64,000 bases of DNA from Epiperipatus broadwayi (lineage: Eukaryota > Onychophora > Udeonychophora > Euonychophora > Peripatidae), in NCBI GenBank assembly GCA_028023455.1, contig JAQFVV010012404.1:13009421-13073420 (forward strand), given 5' to 3'. The notes below the pieces were generated by a model, which saw only the letters and a list, made by a program, of their open reading frames with translations, did no database searches and was not told the origin of the DNA. The translations under genes were made by a program, and so were the position numbers. Below are positions 49,524-61,669 of the stretch, piece after piece (the stretch's first letter is position 1; each line of letters starts with the position of its first letter).

Positions 49524-50606
49524 AACCTGGATCTCTTTTTACGTGAACTTATTTAACACGATTTTGAAGTTACGCGATTCGTGTTTCACCGGAAGTATGT
49601 TAAATAAGTCCGCGTAAAAAGAGACCCACATGTATGAACTCCAATAATGCGCTATTACTTTAAATAATAAATTTCGCGCACTTACATTATATTGAAAGTA
49701 ATAGCACATTATTGGAATTCGACTTTCATCTGAGTAATTTCAATATTTTTAGTGCTTTATAATAGTAACATTTTATGCAATAATGAAATTAAAATCATAA
49801 TTTCCACATTTTATGTATACACACATTAAATTTTACAAGATTATAATGTAAATTTGTTCAAACATTGTACGTTTTAATTTTGCATTTTAAATCACATTCT
49901 GTTTTTGCTTTTTAAAAAAGAACGTAATCAATTATTAATCATTTAGTGTCCACAAGTTTATTTTTAAAAGGTCAGTAATAGCAGTGGGCACAATTAAAAT
50001 CTGATTTTTAATTGAAATTAACAATTTAAAAATTACTTACTGCGACTTGAAATTAATGTGAAATTTGATTTTTAAACCAAATTGAAAATTAAAGACAAAA
50101 ATAAGAATTTAATTTTTAGTTGTTAGTTTCATAAACAATTAATAAAATCATCGTCTCAAAGATTAATTACTAATTACGTTGTCACCAGAAAACCACTGAT
50201 ACAACATGAGTGTGAAGTTGGCGCTAGTTGTTTGCAAACGAACGTGTCTTTCGGCAAATAGCTATAATAATTAAAACATGTATAAAAAATGTAAATGACT
50301 GTACTGTAAATTATGCATAAAAATATATTATTTTGAATAAAATTAAATATTATAGTTAAAAAAAGTTTGTCTTGTATCAATTTTTTTCAAATTTGAAATT
50401 TTTTATTAGTCATATTTTATTTCCTTATATTTTTTTTGCGCGAATTTTAAAGTAATTTTACATTGGTGCTTTGTTTTTACGCAAATTTTTAAAAATTACA
50501 GACCGCATCCCCCCTTTTTCAATGTAAGTTACGTCTATTTTTGCACGATTTTGTTTGCGCGTGTTTTCTGAGGAACCTATCTATCGCGTAAAACAAGATC
50601 CAGGTG
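49524..50606. mobile_element. Non-autonomous DNA transposon with TA target duplications (pogo/Tc1-mariner-like)
   Basis: The termini AACCTGGATCTCTTTTTACG and, inverted, CACCTGGATCTTGTTTTACGCG are flanked by TA on both sides (49522-49523 and 50607-50608). TA duplication is the mark of the Tc1/mariner/pogo group. A third, inverted copy of the end lies at 49598-49630 (CGCGTAAAAAGAGACCC), forming a hairpin with the left end. A second hairpin follows (49636-49663 with 49692-49720, CAATAATGCGCTATTACTTT). The interior carries GCGCG-rich patches unusual for this window. No transposase frame; the 68-codon frame at 50380-50174 is not convincing. Confidence 0.7.
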
Positions 50607-50608
50607 TA

Positions 50609-53600
50609 TATTGTAAATAATGCTTATAAAAAACAAATTTGAAATGATATTTATATAAAACAAATATTTTTTTGGGAGAGATTCCAGATACCACTTGTAA
50701 TCTGAATGTTACTATACTGCATTGTAGTTATGAATTAATTAAACTTCACATCAATACTTTTAATTACTTTTTATATGAACATTCATTTATTAATAAAATA
50801 TGAAATAATCTGTCTATAAAGTAAGTGACTTATTTTTCAATGATAAATGCACAGGAAATGAAAATGAAATATTTTGTAATATAGATCATACATTACATAC
50901 TATTCTGTCTAAAATGACTGAATCATATATCATATTAGCACCATATTTTTGATATCTGTAAAGTTGGAATCCAATAATGTGGTAATGGATATTTATCAGA
51001 AAGTTGACATCAGATTCATAATTCTATGATAAGTTATTGTTCAATTTACCTGAATTTTAAAATGGACCAAACTAATGATAAGTTTAATTGAAACATTTTT
51101 GTTTAAAACTGATGACCTGTTAGACTTTTCAAGGGGAGTGCAATCTTAATGGAAATAATTGTATTTCTAAAGACAGGAGAATAAATTTTATGATTAACTT
51201 TAATCAGAAATCAGTAATTACTGAGAAAACAGCAGACTCCACAAAGCATTACAGATAAAACACAAAATACAAAAAACAAAAACAAAACAGAAATCACTAC
51301 CTATATGACCATTCCAATATTTGTCAAAATAGTCTATTATAAAGTGGCACATGCAAAACATTTATGGACAGGATGAAATTCAAAGTCATTGTTTTCTGAG
51401 GTGAATGTTAAAACTTGCACTGGAAAGTTTATGCTTATCAATCATCAAAATAAGCTTATTAATACGACAAACTTCTTGTGAAAGTGTCTTGATTTTGACA
51501 GAAACATGGCATTTTTCTGGTTTAGGTATTATTCTAAATTAGATCACTACAGATATTGATAATTTCTACATTATGAGAAACCAGATACATGCCATAATGA
51601 AAATGTTGTTTCCAAACAACCAGTAATTTTTCTAAATGAATAATGCTCTAATTCATGCTTATGCAACCACATTAGTTTGAGAAACATGATTCATTTGCAA
51701 TAAATCTTTTATGATTTTCTCCTATCATTTGATTAAAATGTTAATAAGATCCTATTAGCCATCCTTGAACAATGAATTAAAGATTGATATCTTCAATTTT
51801 TCTCCAAATAGCTGAAATTTTTTTTCAAAAGAAAAAAAAGTACTTTAATTTTTGATCCAAATGTTAAACCCCGTATTACATTAATAAAATATCAGGACTT
51901 ATCTCCGTGAATTTATCAAATGTTGTTTATATGTATATTAATAAGCAATTAATAAAAACAAACACATTGAACGATTATATATGAAAGAAAAAGATAACTC
52001 AAGAATGATAATAAAACTTGTTTTTGTTCTCACGTTATCATTACTAATTGTGTTTTTTCTTTTTTCTTTTAAATAGTATATAATTTTTATAATTAAACTA
52101 TTTAACTTAAATTAATTTATTTTTATTTTTTAAAAAGAAAAATAGTTATAACAATTAGAAAAGAATAGATCTACTTCGTTACTAAAGCCGCAACATTAGA
52201 GACACACCTTTGATAATTAAAAATTAAGTTGATTAAACTAAAAAGCCAGAAACAATAAGTAATAAATTGTTGGTCGCTTTTGAAGTTGTTCGTTTGGTTA
52301 TCTCAATAATTAATCTATTATAATTAACAGATTTAAAACGATAAATTAAGTGAAAAGGAATTTTAATTCATTCAATTTGTTTTGTTCTAAGTCTGATTAT
52401 GAATGTAATATTTAATTTATTTTTCTCATCTTAGATTTAAAAAAAAATATGTATTTTTAAATATATATTAATCAAAGTTCACGTGATCATTTATTTTGAA
52501 ATAACTTTGAATTAAAAAAAAAAGATAATCGCAAAAAAAAAAAAAGAAAGAAAGAAAAGAAACTAAAGTCATTTTATTCTTTATAAAATATATTCCCGAG
52601 TAAATATATTTTTTATTAAAAAAATAAATAAATTGATAAATAAAACAAACTGAAAAATATATCATATAAAAGTTTTAATTGATTTAATTAGTAATATGCA
52701 AATTACATAGTAAGAAATCAGCAGAATAACGCTTATATAAATCACTAATTGAAAACAGATTTTCCGATTCTCTCACATATTTAAAAAAAAAAAATTAAAA
52801 TATAAATTGGGCATAGTATATATTGAGTTTAAAATTGCATTTCTCATTGTTTGCACTTAGGGTCGCTGTATATTTCATATTACGTTCTATATACGAAACT
52901 TTGTCTTATTAGACATTTATTCATATTATGTTAAATAGAAGCAATGCAGAATGCTAGCTGAGATCTATATAAAAATATTTGAAGCTATGGGACATTACAA
53001 ATATATTATGATAAATAATATACTGAATATATAAAACGAAGGCCTCATAGAATAGAGATTATTACTTTCATCCATAACTTGCTGCTCTATATTGAAATGC
53101 TAGAATAAATTATATCAAAAGAATGATCAAGAATTATCATTTGTAATAGTACTTTACTGCTCAGTTACTAATATGCTTTCAACAGAGAACTTAATATACA
53201 ATATGTTTTCAGGAAGAAATTATTTCAGTGTTTAAAGAAGGTAGATTCAATTATCATAGACAAAAATGATTTGAAATGTATGTGAATTGCATAGCAATCA
53301 GTAAATTGCATAATCGTCTGTAAAATTGAATTATTTCATATTTAAGATATCTATCGAATAATCATGGCTTCATGTATCACTTTTTATATTTAACTGCAGT
53401 ATGAACTGAGGGGATTTTTGAAAACTTTTGGATATTATACTAAGTTAGTTTAGCAAAACTATCAATGTTAATAGTAGCTTGAAAGACAGCCTTTTTAAAT
53501 ATAAAAAACTTCTTAATTTTTGTCACAGCTTTGAAGTACTCATAATTAAAAATTAATCTCGATGATGAGATTAAGATATATGATATAGATTTTTTTGCTA

Positions 53601-53645
53601 TTTTGGTATTATTCCTGCTATGACACATTACATATTTCTCAGGTG
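50609..53645. other. No gene recognised
   Basis: AT-rich sequence. Frames near 52468-52665 and 53440-53628 are low complexity or unrecognised. Confidence 0.5.
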
Positions 53646-53646
53646 A

Positions 53647-53751
53647 TATACTATTCTAAGTTTGTGATATGTTTAAAATTATGTCTCCAAGAAATGCAGA
53701 CAAACTTAATCGGTGTTATTTTAAACATATCACAAACTTAGAATAATATGT
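53647..53751. mobile_element. 105-base inverted-repeat MITE
   Basis: ATACTATTCTAAGTTTGTGA with TATGTTTAAAAT (53647-53678) pairs with ATTTTAAACATA and TCACAAACTTAGAATAATAT (53719-53750) around a ~38-base loop. No coding. Confidence 0.85.
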
Positions 53752-53781
53752 CATCATAACATGTGTAATATGAAAGTTAAA

Positions 53782-54500
53782 ATCTAAAAAAATAATAGAG
53801 ACATATATTCATTATGGAAAAAGAAAAAAAGACATTACTATATTAAATAAAACAGGTACTTATAAGTTGTGCCTTTTTATTATGGCCATCAAACCCATCT
53901 TTTTCCCTCCTAGTATACTTTGGCACTTTGTGTTGTCATCTCCCTGCACTTATAATACCAAACTTCAAATCTAAAAAAAAAAATCTTATTTCTAATGATG
54001 GAGAAATATATTCATTATGGAAAAAACAGAAATATGAAAAGAATCCTGAAATGTTTTTAAATGACCAACTGTAACAAAAACTGCAAGTTTAATGTTGTAT
54101 TTTAAATATTAAAAAAAAACCAAAAACAACATAATGTTTTAGCAAAAAAAACAACAACAACAACACAAATATATAAAGTTTTAACTGTAAATGTATTTTT
54201 AAATACAAGACTGTATTATTTACAAATAATGTGAGAGCTGCATTATATTATGTGTGTGTGGGGGGGGGGGTCACTGTAACAAAGTTCTACCTTTATCTAA
54301 AAATGGTGGACTGTCCTTAGTTTATATTTTAATTTTTTTTTTTTTTTTTTAAAAAAAAAAACATTTATAAAGTTTTAGCAAAAAAACAAAACAAAGCTTA
54401 AATATATAAAGTAAATGTATTTTTAAATATAAAACCGCATTATTTACAAATGATGCGAGAGATGTATTATATTGTGTAGAGAAAAAATTCACTATGGCAG
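53782..54500 (+). repeat. Two local direct duplications
   Basis: AATCTAAAAAAATAA plus ATATATTCATTATGGAAAAA occurs at ~53782-53822 and again at ~53970-54026. Separately, GTTTTAGCAAAAAA, TATATAAAGT, GTAAATGTATTTTTAAATA and ATTATTTACAAAT occurs at ~54131-54250 and ~54373-54470, a period near 242. The first copy of the second pair carries (GT)n followed by a G10 run at 54259-54269. Confidence 0.75.
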
Positions 54501-57247
54501 ACTGAAATATTTAATATCTTCTAAAATGGAAAGGAACGGATTAGTCTATTTGATATGGATTAATCATACTAGGATTCTTGGTTGCCATGATTTTATAAAT
54601 GTAAACTTTGAATAAATATTACCAGATGCAAACATCACTGAAGCAATAAATCATAGCAGGAATAATAACAAAGTACCAATTTTTTCAAGTTAATCCATTT
54701 TCTCAAATTCACAATTCTCTTTATCATTCTACTTCTTATTCTATCCATTGTGACCTTTTATCATAATATGCCCATTTGAACCATTTTGCCATTGTAATTA
54801 TGTCAATGATACTAGTAATATCTGTTTGTTTTTATATCCATATATTTTGCTTTTCTTTCTTGGCAGTACCAACATAAAAATCTCTTCATGTTTTTCTGTA
54901 TGTAGTCTGAAATCTTTGTATTGCCCTTCTAACTAATATATAAATAATTATTATTAATAGATGGTAACAAGTAGACATCAGCTCCTGGTGATTATATAAA
55001 TAAATTTTTTCCAGAGTGATTTATTATTATCCATTTGGTATTCCAGGTTATTAAAAGATATGTTTATTGTCATGATGATGAAGTCCATCTACTTGATTTC
55101 TGGCCATTCTTTTCACTTTTTTCTACCTACTATTTCAAATATTATAAGTTGTGCTTTAATTAAAGTAATTGGATATTCAACGTAGTAGGTATGGAATTAT
55201 TTATTCAAAATATTTAATATTTAGAATATGATTAACTTTAATATATTTCTGCTTGAGCATATTTAAACTACAAAAGTCTCATTACTAATAATAACAAGTT
55301 TTTTTTTTTTTTTTTAATAATTATGGGCAGTAATAATCTACTGAGAAGTCATATATTTCATTTATTCACATATTTTTTATATGGTACACATAGTTTATAT
55401 ATAGGTGTATATTGTTTTCAGGAAAATCTTAATTCTCCAATCATATCATTTTTAGTCTTTTTTTTTTTTTTTATAAATTTTGTATGAGATTTATCTGAGG
55501 ATTAAAGTTGATGTAAATTTCTTATAGTATTAGAAATACATGGGATCCATTACATCCAGTGTCTTAAAATCCAATGATTCACTCCTGCTATTCAAAAAAA
55601 AAAAAACAACGAAAAAATGAATAAAAATAAAAACATTTGTAAAGAAACAATATATATATTAATTCATATTGAAATCACTAGACAACAGGATACATGGATT
55701 TGAAATTGTAGTAATTAATTAAATATCATTTAGATATTGTATTTTTGCATTTTATCATCATCAGTTTTTTAAATGTGTGTGCATATATATAATTTTATAT
55801 TACAGTTATTATACACCAGCAATTAAAGTAATTAAAAAATATTTTTTTCTTAGTTACAGGATTAAAAAGTTTTCATTGATATTAACTTAATTTTAATTTT
55901 CTTTTGTTTAATTCGTCATAGATGGATTTCAAAACAAAAAAAAATCATTTTTGTACACCCACAAAAAAAAAAAAATTGCTGGAAACAGTCTTTGTTTCAA
56001 TTCTTACATTTATTGAAATTGTTTAATTTAAAGTTATTTTAAATCTCATTTTTGACAAAGGGCAAGGGGAGGGGAGTTTGCTAATTTAAGAATCAAAGAC
56101 ACAAAAATAAAATTACTTCAAGTTCTTTCTGTTTAATGTTCAGTAGCCTATTGTTTATAGTTCATGAGAACATATTCATAAAAAGAGTGGTTCTGACAAA
56201 TATTTGTTTTGATTCTAAATACAATTGTATTTAATATTTTTATTAATTGTTAAAAATAAATATACTATGCTTGTTTTTAAATTAAAATTCTTTATATATT
56301 TAAACAAGTGTCTGTATATTATAAATATTTTTTATTTATATAATATTTGTAACTATCTACAAATCAATATTGTCTATTAAGAGACTTGGAAAGAAATACA
56401 GATATAGTGGCCTGCTCAATGTCTTAGATTGTTGAAATGAATTGATTAAAAGAATTTCATAAATATAATTTAACATTTGCTTAAATTTAATTAATGCAAT
56501 CTCAAATTAAAAAACATATTAATGGAGGATAATAATTTGGTACTATTACAAATTTTAAAATCTGAACATGAAAGAAAACAATTTTCTCTGATTGTATAAT
56601 TCTTAAATAGAATTAATTTATAAACAGAAATTAATTTTCTTTTTATCCAAATAACCAGTTAAGAATCTAGAAGATGTAAATAAAATCTTAATGTCAAAGT
56701 CATAGTAAAAATACCTTAACATGTAAATAAAAAAATAAAAGAGTTTGTGATTTGAAAAACTAAGTAAGTAAATCAAAATAATATTTTGTTGAAATACAAA
56801 AAATTTCAAAAAATAATTTTTTAAAAAACCTGAAAGATTTATTATAAAAGACATTGAAATCTCTAATTATTATTCATAGACAGATTTTTGAATGAATTCT
56901 GAAATTTTTAAATTTAATTGCAAAATTGTGTTTTGGCTGCTCATAGAAGTTATATAAAAACTTTTAAAAACAAATTTATAATGATATAATAATAATATTT
57001 GTTTCCAATCTGGAATTTGTATTTTGCAACATTAGATTTCATGCTAATTATAAAATTGACACATTATAAACTGGTCTGACTTAATTTAAATTTATTATAT
57101 CTTGTAATATATATATATAATTTTACTTATTATGTAACTACAACAAATTGTTGCAATTTTTTTATTGGCTATTTTATTAAATTTGTAAAAAAAGAAAAAT
57201 GTATTTATTAATTGCAATTAATTTATTAATGTATTTTTTAATAAAAG
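54501..57247. other. No gene recognised
   Basis: AT-rich sequence with many A and T runs. A short ATGATGA tract lies near 55072. No protein motif was seen. Confidence 0.5.
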
Positions 57248-57642
57248 ATCAATGCAGAGACTTCAGACCGCTCAAAGAAGTACGAAGAGATGCGTGTTAA
57301 GAGTAACAAGAAGAGATTGAAAATGCAATATATGGATAAGAGAACAAACAGGTGTTACTGATATTGTTAAAAAAATTAAAAGACTGCAGTGGACTTGGGC
57401 TAAATATATTTTTAGATAAGATGATAATAGATGAACAATTAAAATCTTAAACTGGATTCCAAGAGATTGTAAAAGAGCTAGAAGGAGACAACATGTATGA
57501 TAGATGGATGAAATAGGAAAGTGTGCAGATGTGATGTGGAGAATAGAGGTTAGAGATAGGAAAAGATAGATTGAACTTGGAGGGACCTTCAACCTGAAAT
57601 GGATTGATAGTGGTTGACAATGATGATGATAATGATGATGAT
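57248..57642 (+). pseudogene. 3' end of an RTE-type LINE, plus strand
   Basis: Frames on the plus strand read MQRLQTAQRSTKRC, WIREQTGVTDIVKKIKRLQW, TWAKYIFR, stop, DDNR, TIKILNWIPRDCKRARRR, RWMDEIGKCADVMWR and RDRK. This is the well-conserved tail of RTE-like endonuclease-reverse transcriptases (REQTGVTDIxxRIxxLKWxWAGHIARxxDxRW, then PRDxxRxxGRPxxRWxDD). Several stops show it is dead. The end, AGTGGTTGACAATGATGATGATAATG, is an ATG-type tail like that of the minus-strand copy at 26.4 kb, so both are probably one family. It is truncated at the 5' side at ~57248. Confidence 0.8.
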
Positions 57643-58880
57643 GATTTCTTAATTAAAGTATTTAGATAATACCCATTTCTTTCAGCCATTACTTATGTTG
57701 TTGGTTTTTTTGAAGTTTAAAATGCATCTGTTTTATCATTTATTTGCTTATGTGTATCATTAATCAACGTTTATTAAAGTTTTGGTTAAAGCTATTTTTA
57801 TATTTCTTTAAATTCTTCTATAGTAGTTTTAATATTCTTAAAATTGAACTTTATATTGTTTTCAAATATATGAGGCAATTGATTCAACATTCAGTGGGGA
57901 TTGTTCAGATACTCCTATCATTAGTAGATTTTTCTTTTTTATTCTTGCTTTATATTGTTTACTAACTTTTTATGATTATCAACTGTTTTTTCCAATCTTT
58001 TCTTTAATGGCATGTGGATAATTATTGTTTTCAACCAAATGATACTTAGTACATTTATTGCAGTGTGCTCTACTTTATTGTATTCAAAGCATAGTGTGGA
58101 TATCACTATGCTCACCAGCAATTAATATGGAACATTACATTAGTGCTGTGTGAAAATTGATTTACAGTTTTAGCATTTTTAATTTTGAATATTAATTTCT
58201 ACATGCTTGAAGAGTGAAAGAATATATTAGCTAAAGATTTTTTTTTTGTTTATTTAGAATATTTCTACAACATTAATTAGTTTTGGATATAATGGAATTA
58301 AAAAATGTATAACTTTTTTTTTTATTAAATAAGTGGATTTGCCTTTTTAGTGTCATATTCTTTTTGTTAATATTTTTAGTAATTTTTTTGCATTTTCTCT
58401 TTGAGTTTTGAAACAACATTATTGGAATAAAACAGCATACAGTAAAAGAGGCTATTGGTGTATTTCATTAAATTTGCTAAGTTTGCAAAGTTAGATTTGA
58501 TAAATTACGTCAATCGTTTTATTAATCAGTACCATAACTTGACTTGAATATTACAATTTTCTGGATGGACATGCTATTATATAAATTTTCAAGGAAAAAT
58601 TTTCAATAGTATTATTAAAATAAAAATAGGTAAATGGTCACTAGCAAGTCATGTGATATTTAAATACAAGAAGTGATAGTGTTGAGAGTTGATTTAGAGG
58701 CATTTAACTATTGAGTTTCTACTCTACCATCTCAGTGATTCTATTAAATTTAAGCTATTTTTTAAATATAAAACTATTGTTTAATATAAAACTTTAGCTT
58801 ACTTTTTCCCCTATTATAATTATTCAGTTCTGTTTTCTGACTTGTAGTAATGCAATGCATTTCTCTTTTAGATTGCAATA
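57643..58880. other. No gene recognised
   Basis: AT-rich sequence. The short frames are low complexity. Confidence 0.5.
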
Positions 58881-58986
58881 ACATTTGCTTATGTATATAT
58901 ATATATATATACCGATGATTTTTGCTGCAGATCACATTTGCTTATGTATATATATATATATATACCGATGATTTTTGCTGCAGATC
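58881..58986 (+). repeat. Perfect tandem duplication of 53 bases
   Basis: The unit ACATTTGCTTATGT, (AT)n, ACCGATGATTTTTGCTGCAG, ATC occurs twice, at 58881-58933 and 58934-58986, with no difference seen. This implies a recent duplication or, less likely, an assembly artefact at an (AT)n tract. Confidence 0.95.
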
Positions 58987-59344
58987 ACAAAGTAAGCTGT
59001 AATGTTTCAAATTTAATTATTTAATTTTTGATGTCTTCTTTTAATTGTGTTTTTTATTATACACAGAATTTTTAAATTTAAAAAGAAAATGCACACATAC
59101 ACACACAAACAGATATATGTTACAACTAATAATATTAAATCTATTTCAAATCTAATAAATAAATAAATTAAAAAGAACAAGAAATATGAGATTGGACAAC
59201 ATGTCAAGATTAGTTCTAATATATAGTTCTGAAATACAAACTGAAAGATAAGACCACTTTAAAATATTTCCATGTTTTAATGTAGGAATTCAAGTATATA
59301 AAAATGAAGTTATCTTATGATAATAAGATGTAACGAACATTGGA

Positions 59345-59615
59345 ATTTCTGATGTTACTAAGAAATTATCAATTGCTACTAATTAACAATTCCTGAGGCC
59401 AGGTAAGTTTTTCTCATAAACCTATAATAGCTTCTTTGTTGGGAGTTTTTGAAGCAACCCAAACTTTTTAACTTCTGATGGTACTAAGAAATTTTACTTC
59501 AAAAACTCCCAACAAAAGGGCTATTATTGGATTATGAACAAAACTTGCTTGGCCCCAGAAATTGTTAATTAGTAGTAATTAATAATTTCTTAGTAACATC
59601 AAAAGTTAAAAAGTT
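59345..59615. mobile_element. Small foldback element, X-B-X-B'-X' plan
   Basis: B (59370-59453, including TTGTTGGGAGTTTTTGAAG) is the reverse complement of B' (59497-59583, including CTTCAAAAACTCCCAACAA). The terminal unit X (AAACTTTTTAACTT, TGATG-TACTAAGAAATT) is partial at the left (59346-59369), complete in the loop (59461-59494) and inverted at the right (59584-59615). Read on the other strand the order equals the 31.1 and 38.9 kb foldbacks. No coding. Confidence 0.85.
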
Positions 59616-59685
59616 TATCTCTATTTAATGGATATTATCTCTTCATTTCTATTCAATATTATAATGACAGTCCATATAAACATTT

Positions 59686-59862
59686 ACAACTCAATCAGAC
59701 TAGCCAAAAAAACAAACAAACTATAAAACACAACCAATGGTTTCACTGCTACAAATAGACTTCTCAAGTGTAGAGAACTATACTTAAGAAGTCTGCTTAT
59801 AGCAGTGAAATCATTGGTTGTGTTTTAGAGGGGTTTTTTTTTGGCTAGTCTGGATGAGTTGT
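59686..59862. mobile_element. 177-base inverted-repeat MITE
   Basis: ACAACTCAATCAGACTAGCC at the left pairs with GGCTAGTCTGGATGAGTTGT at the right. Pairing continues through AAAACACAACCAATGGTTTCACTGCT against its partner and AGACTTCT against AGAAGTCT, around a short loop near 59775. No coding. Confidence 0.9.
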
Positions 59863-60350
59863 GAATTTGGGATAATTTTGAATATTTATTGACTAGTTTA
59901 GCTTTATACTTTTAATGTTTGTATAAGAGACTCTGAACTTAGATTTTCAAGCTTGTACCGGACATCACACAGCGGTACAGAGACATGAGACTCGAACTAG
60001 GATTGTTGAGGGTGAATCCCCGAATAAGATATATGAATTATAATAATACATAATTATATAAAATCTTTTTATATCAAAAAACTGACCAAAATAAAGATTC
60101 AAACTCTGGATTGGAATTTTAATGTGTTTTAATATCAAACTAGCATGAATACAATGTATATCTACATATAGCGATTTCACTTTAAATAGATTTAAATTTA
60201 TTACATTAACACTGAATAATTCTTAATTGTTGTTAACAGGAGTTATACAACATGTTGCTTTAGGTCATGTGCACAAATTCACTTTGCCAAAATAAACTCA
60301 CTTTACACAAGAAATGAAAGACCAATGAATGATTAAAATTAGTCGGAGCC
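59863..60350. other. No gene recognised
   Basis: The minus strand has a B-box-like AGTTCGAGTCT near 59990, but no matching A box or tRNA fold is evident. Confidence 0.4.
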
Positions 60351-60374
60351 ACACATTCAAAGTTATAAACCACG

Positions 60375-60405
60375 TTTATTTATAGCAAAAATAAAAACAT
60401 TTATT
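60375..60405 (-). terminator. Poly(A) signals of the candidate gene
   Basis: On the minus strand AATAAA occurs at 60405-60400 and 60380-60375. About 20 bases after the second is TTTGAATGTGTGG, a GU-rich element, as expected at a cleavage site ~300 bases after the stop codon at 60676. Confidence 0.45.
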
Positions 60406-60675
60406 TTAATTTTATATTTTACATATATTTTCTTTTGACTATTATTAGAGAATGAAAAATATACGCATATACAGGAATGGTTCATTAATTTTAAAAGGGT
60501 AGGCAGTTTTAAACTAAGCATACTACAGGAATCTATAGAATACTTCTAACATGATTCACACTTCTCATACCCTTATTTCTTACTGGGATAAAACAAGCAA
60601 AACAATTTAATGAATGGATATTGTAACTACTAACATAGAAAGGTTTAAACATATATGTAGGAAAGCCCCAGCTGG

Positions 60676-60923
60676 TCAAAGAATAGTTTCATCATTGAAC
60701 GTATTTTCATGAAGAAGACGTATGTTCGCACGTAAGGCGAAATGGTATAAAGGTTGAGGTAGGTTTGGTGATATGGGAGCTGTCATATGATCTCTTTTAT
60801 AGAGCATCCAAAATCTTAGCCTCATGTTCCACAAGGAATATAATCCCTGATTACGAACGATTTCAAAAGGGAGGGAAAACTTCGGCTTCTTGAAGATTCC
60901 CAAATGACCAAGCATTTGAAATA
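60676..60923 (-). CDS. Candidate terminal exon of an unrecognised host gene
   Basis: An 80-codon minus-strand frame runs from ATG at 60915 (MLGHLGIFKKPKFSLPFEIV) through NQGLYSLWNMRLRFWMLYKRD and PISPNLPQPLYHFALRANIR to NDETIL and TGA at 60676. Its base composition is clearly less AT-rich than its surroundings and its residues are varied, unlike the low-complexity chance frames elsewhere. TTTAACATTTATTCAG before 60923 is a plausible splice acceptor, and poly(A) signals follow at a normal distance, so this may be a last exon with earlier exons above 60.93 kb on the minus strand. It is basic and aromatic with no clear membrane segment. I do not recognise the family. It could also be an intronless small gene starting at the ATG, or a repeat fragment. 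Confidence 0.4.
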
Positions 60924-60929
60924 CTGAAT

Positions 60930-61660
60930 AAATGTTAAACTATGCTGGCTGTGCAATATACATATGACAATAAAAATAGTGTTTAATATAATAACTTTAA
61001 CGGTTCAATTCCCCTGCATAATGATATGTATAATAGTGAATCAGGTTATGAATATCAAATGAGACATTTAATTAATTATTTATTTGATTAGTTAGTTATG
61101 CTTTCCCATATACACTTCAAACAAAATTAAAACTTCTAATTGCTTGGCCCATTTGGCGATGACAGTAAATAACACTTCATTCTTTATTGTAATCTTTCAT
61201 GAACAAAAATAAAAAAATAATTAAACAAGAAAGTTTTAGAACGATCAATCCCGCAAGTGTATTTTAACATAATATATATTCAATTTTACAGGGAGCAAAT
61301 GATAAATAAATCCTTATCATTATAATTTACTTTGCTTTTGTTTCTTTTTTTTTTTTAAAAAAAAAAACAAACAATTATATCTCAAACTCGCAAGGTTGAG
61401 CTGATCTAGCATATTACTAAAGAAAACCTTGAAAAAATATTAATCAGAATGCACAGACTATAACCAGAATAAAGTGAAATTGTAGTTAGTATTCATAGAA
61501 AATATTACGTATATAGAGAGGTCTTACAAATAAAGGTTAAATATAAATATATAAAAAAACAATTAGTATTTAGAGATAAGTACTGACAACTTTACATAGC
61601 TAGTGGACTGTTACCTCGGTCTACTTGGGGTGAATGGTTAATTCTCTGAACTTTGGTTGC
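60930..61660. other. No gene recognised
   Basis: AT-rich sequence. Upstream exons of the 60.7 kb candidate could lie here or beyond, but none could be identified by eye. Confidence 0.4.
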
Positions 61661-61669
61661 AGGGATCAG

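Noticed and set aside
59963-60020. tRNA-like B box on the minus strand
   Set aside because: No A box at proper spacing and no acceptor pairing.
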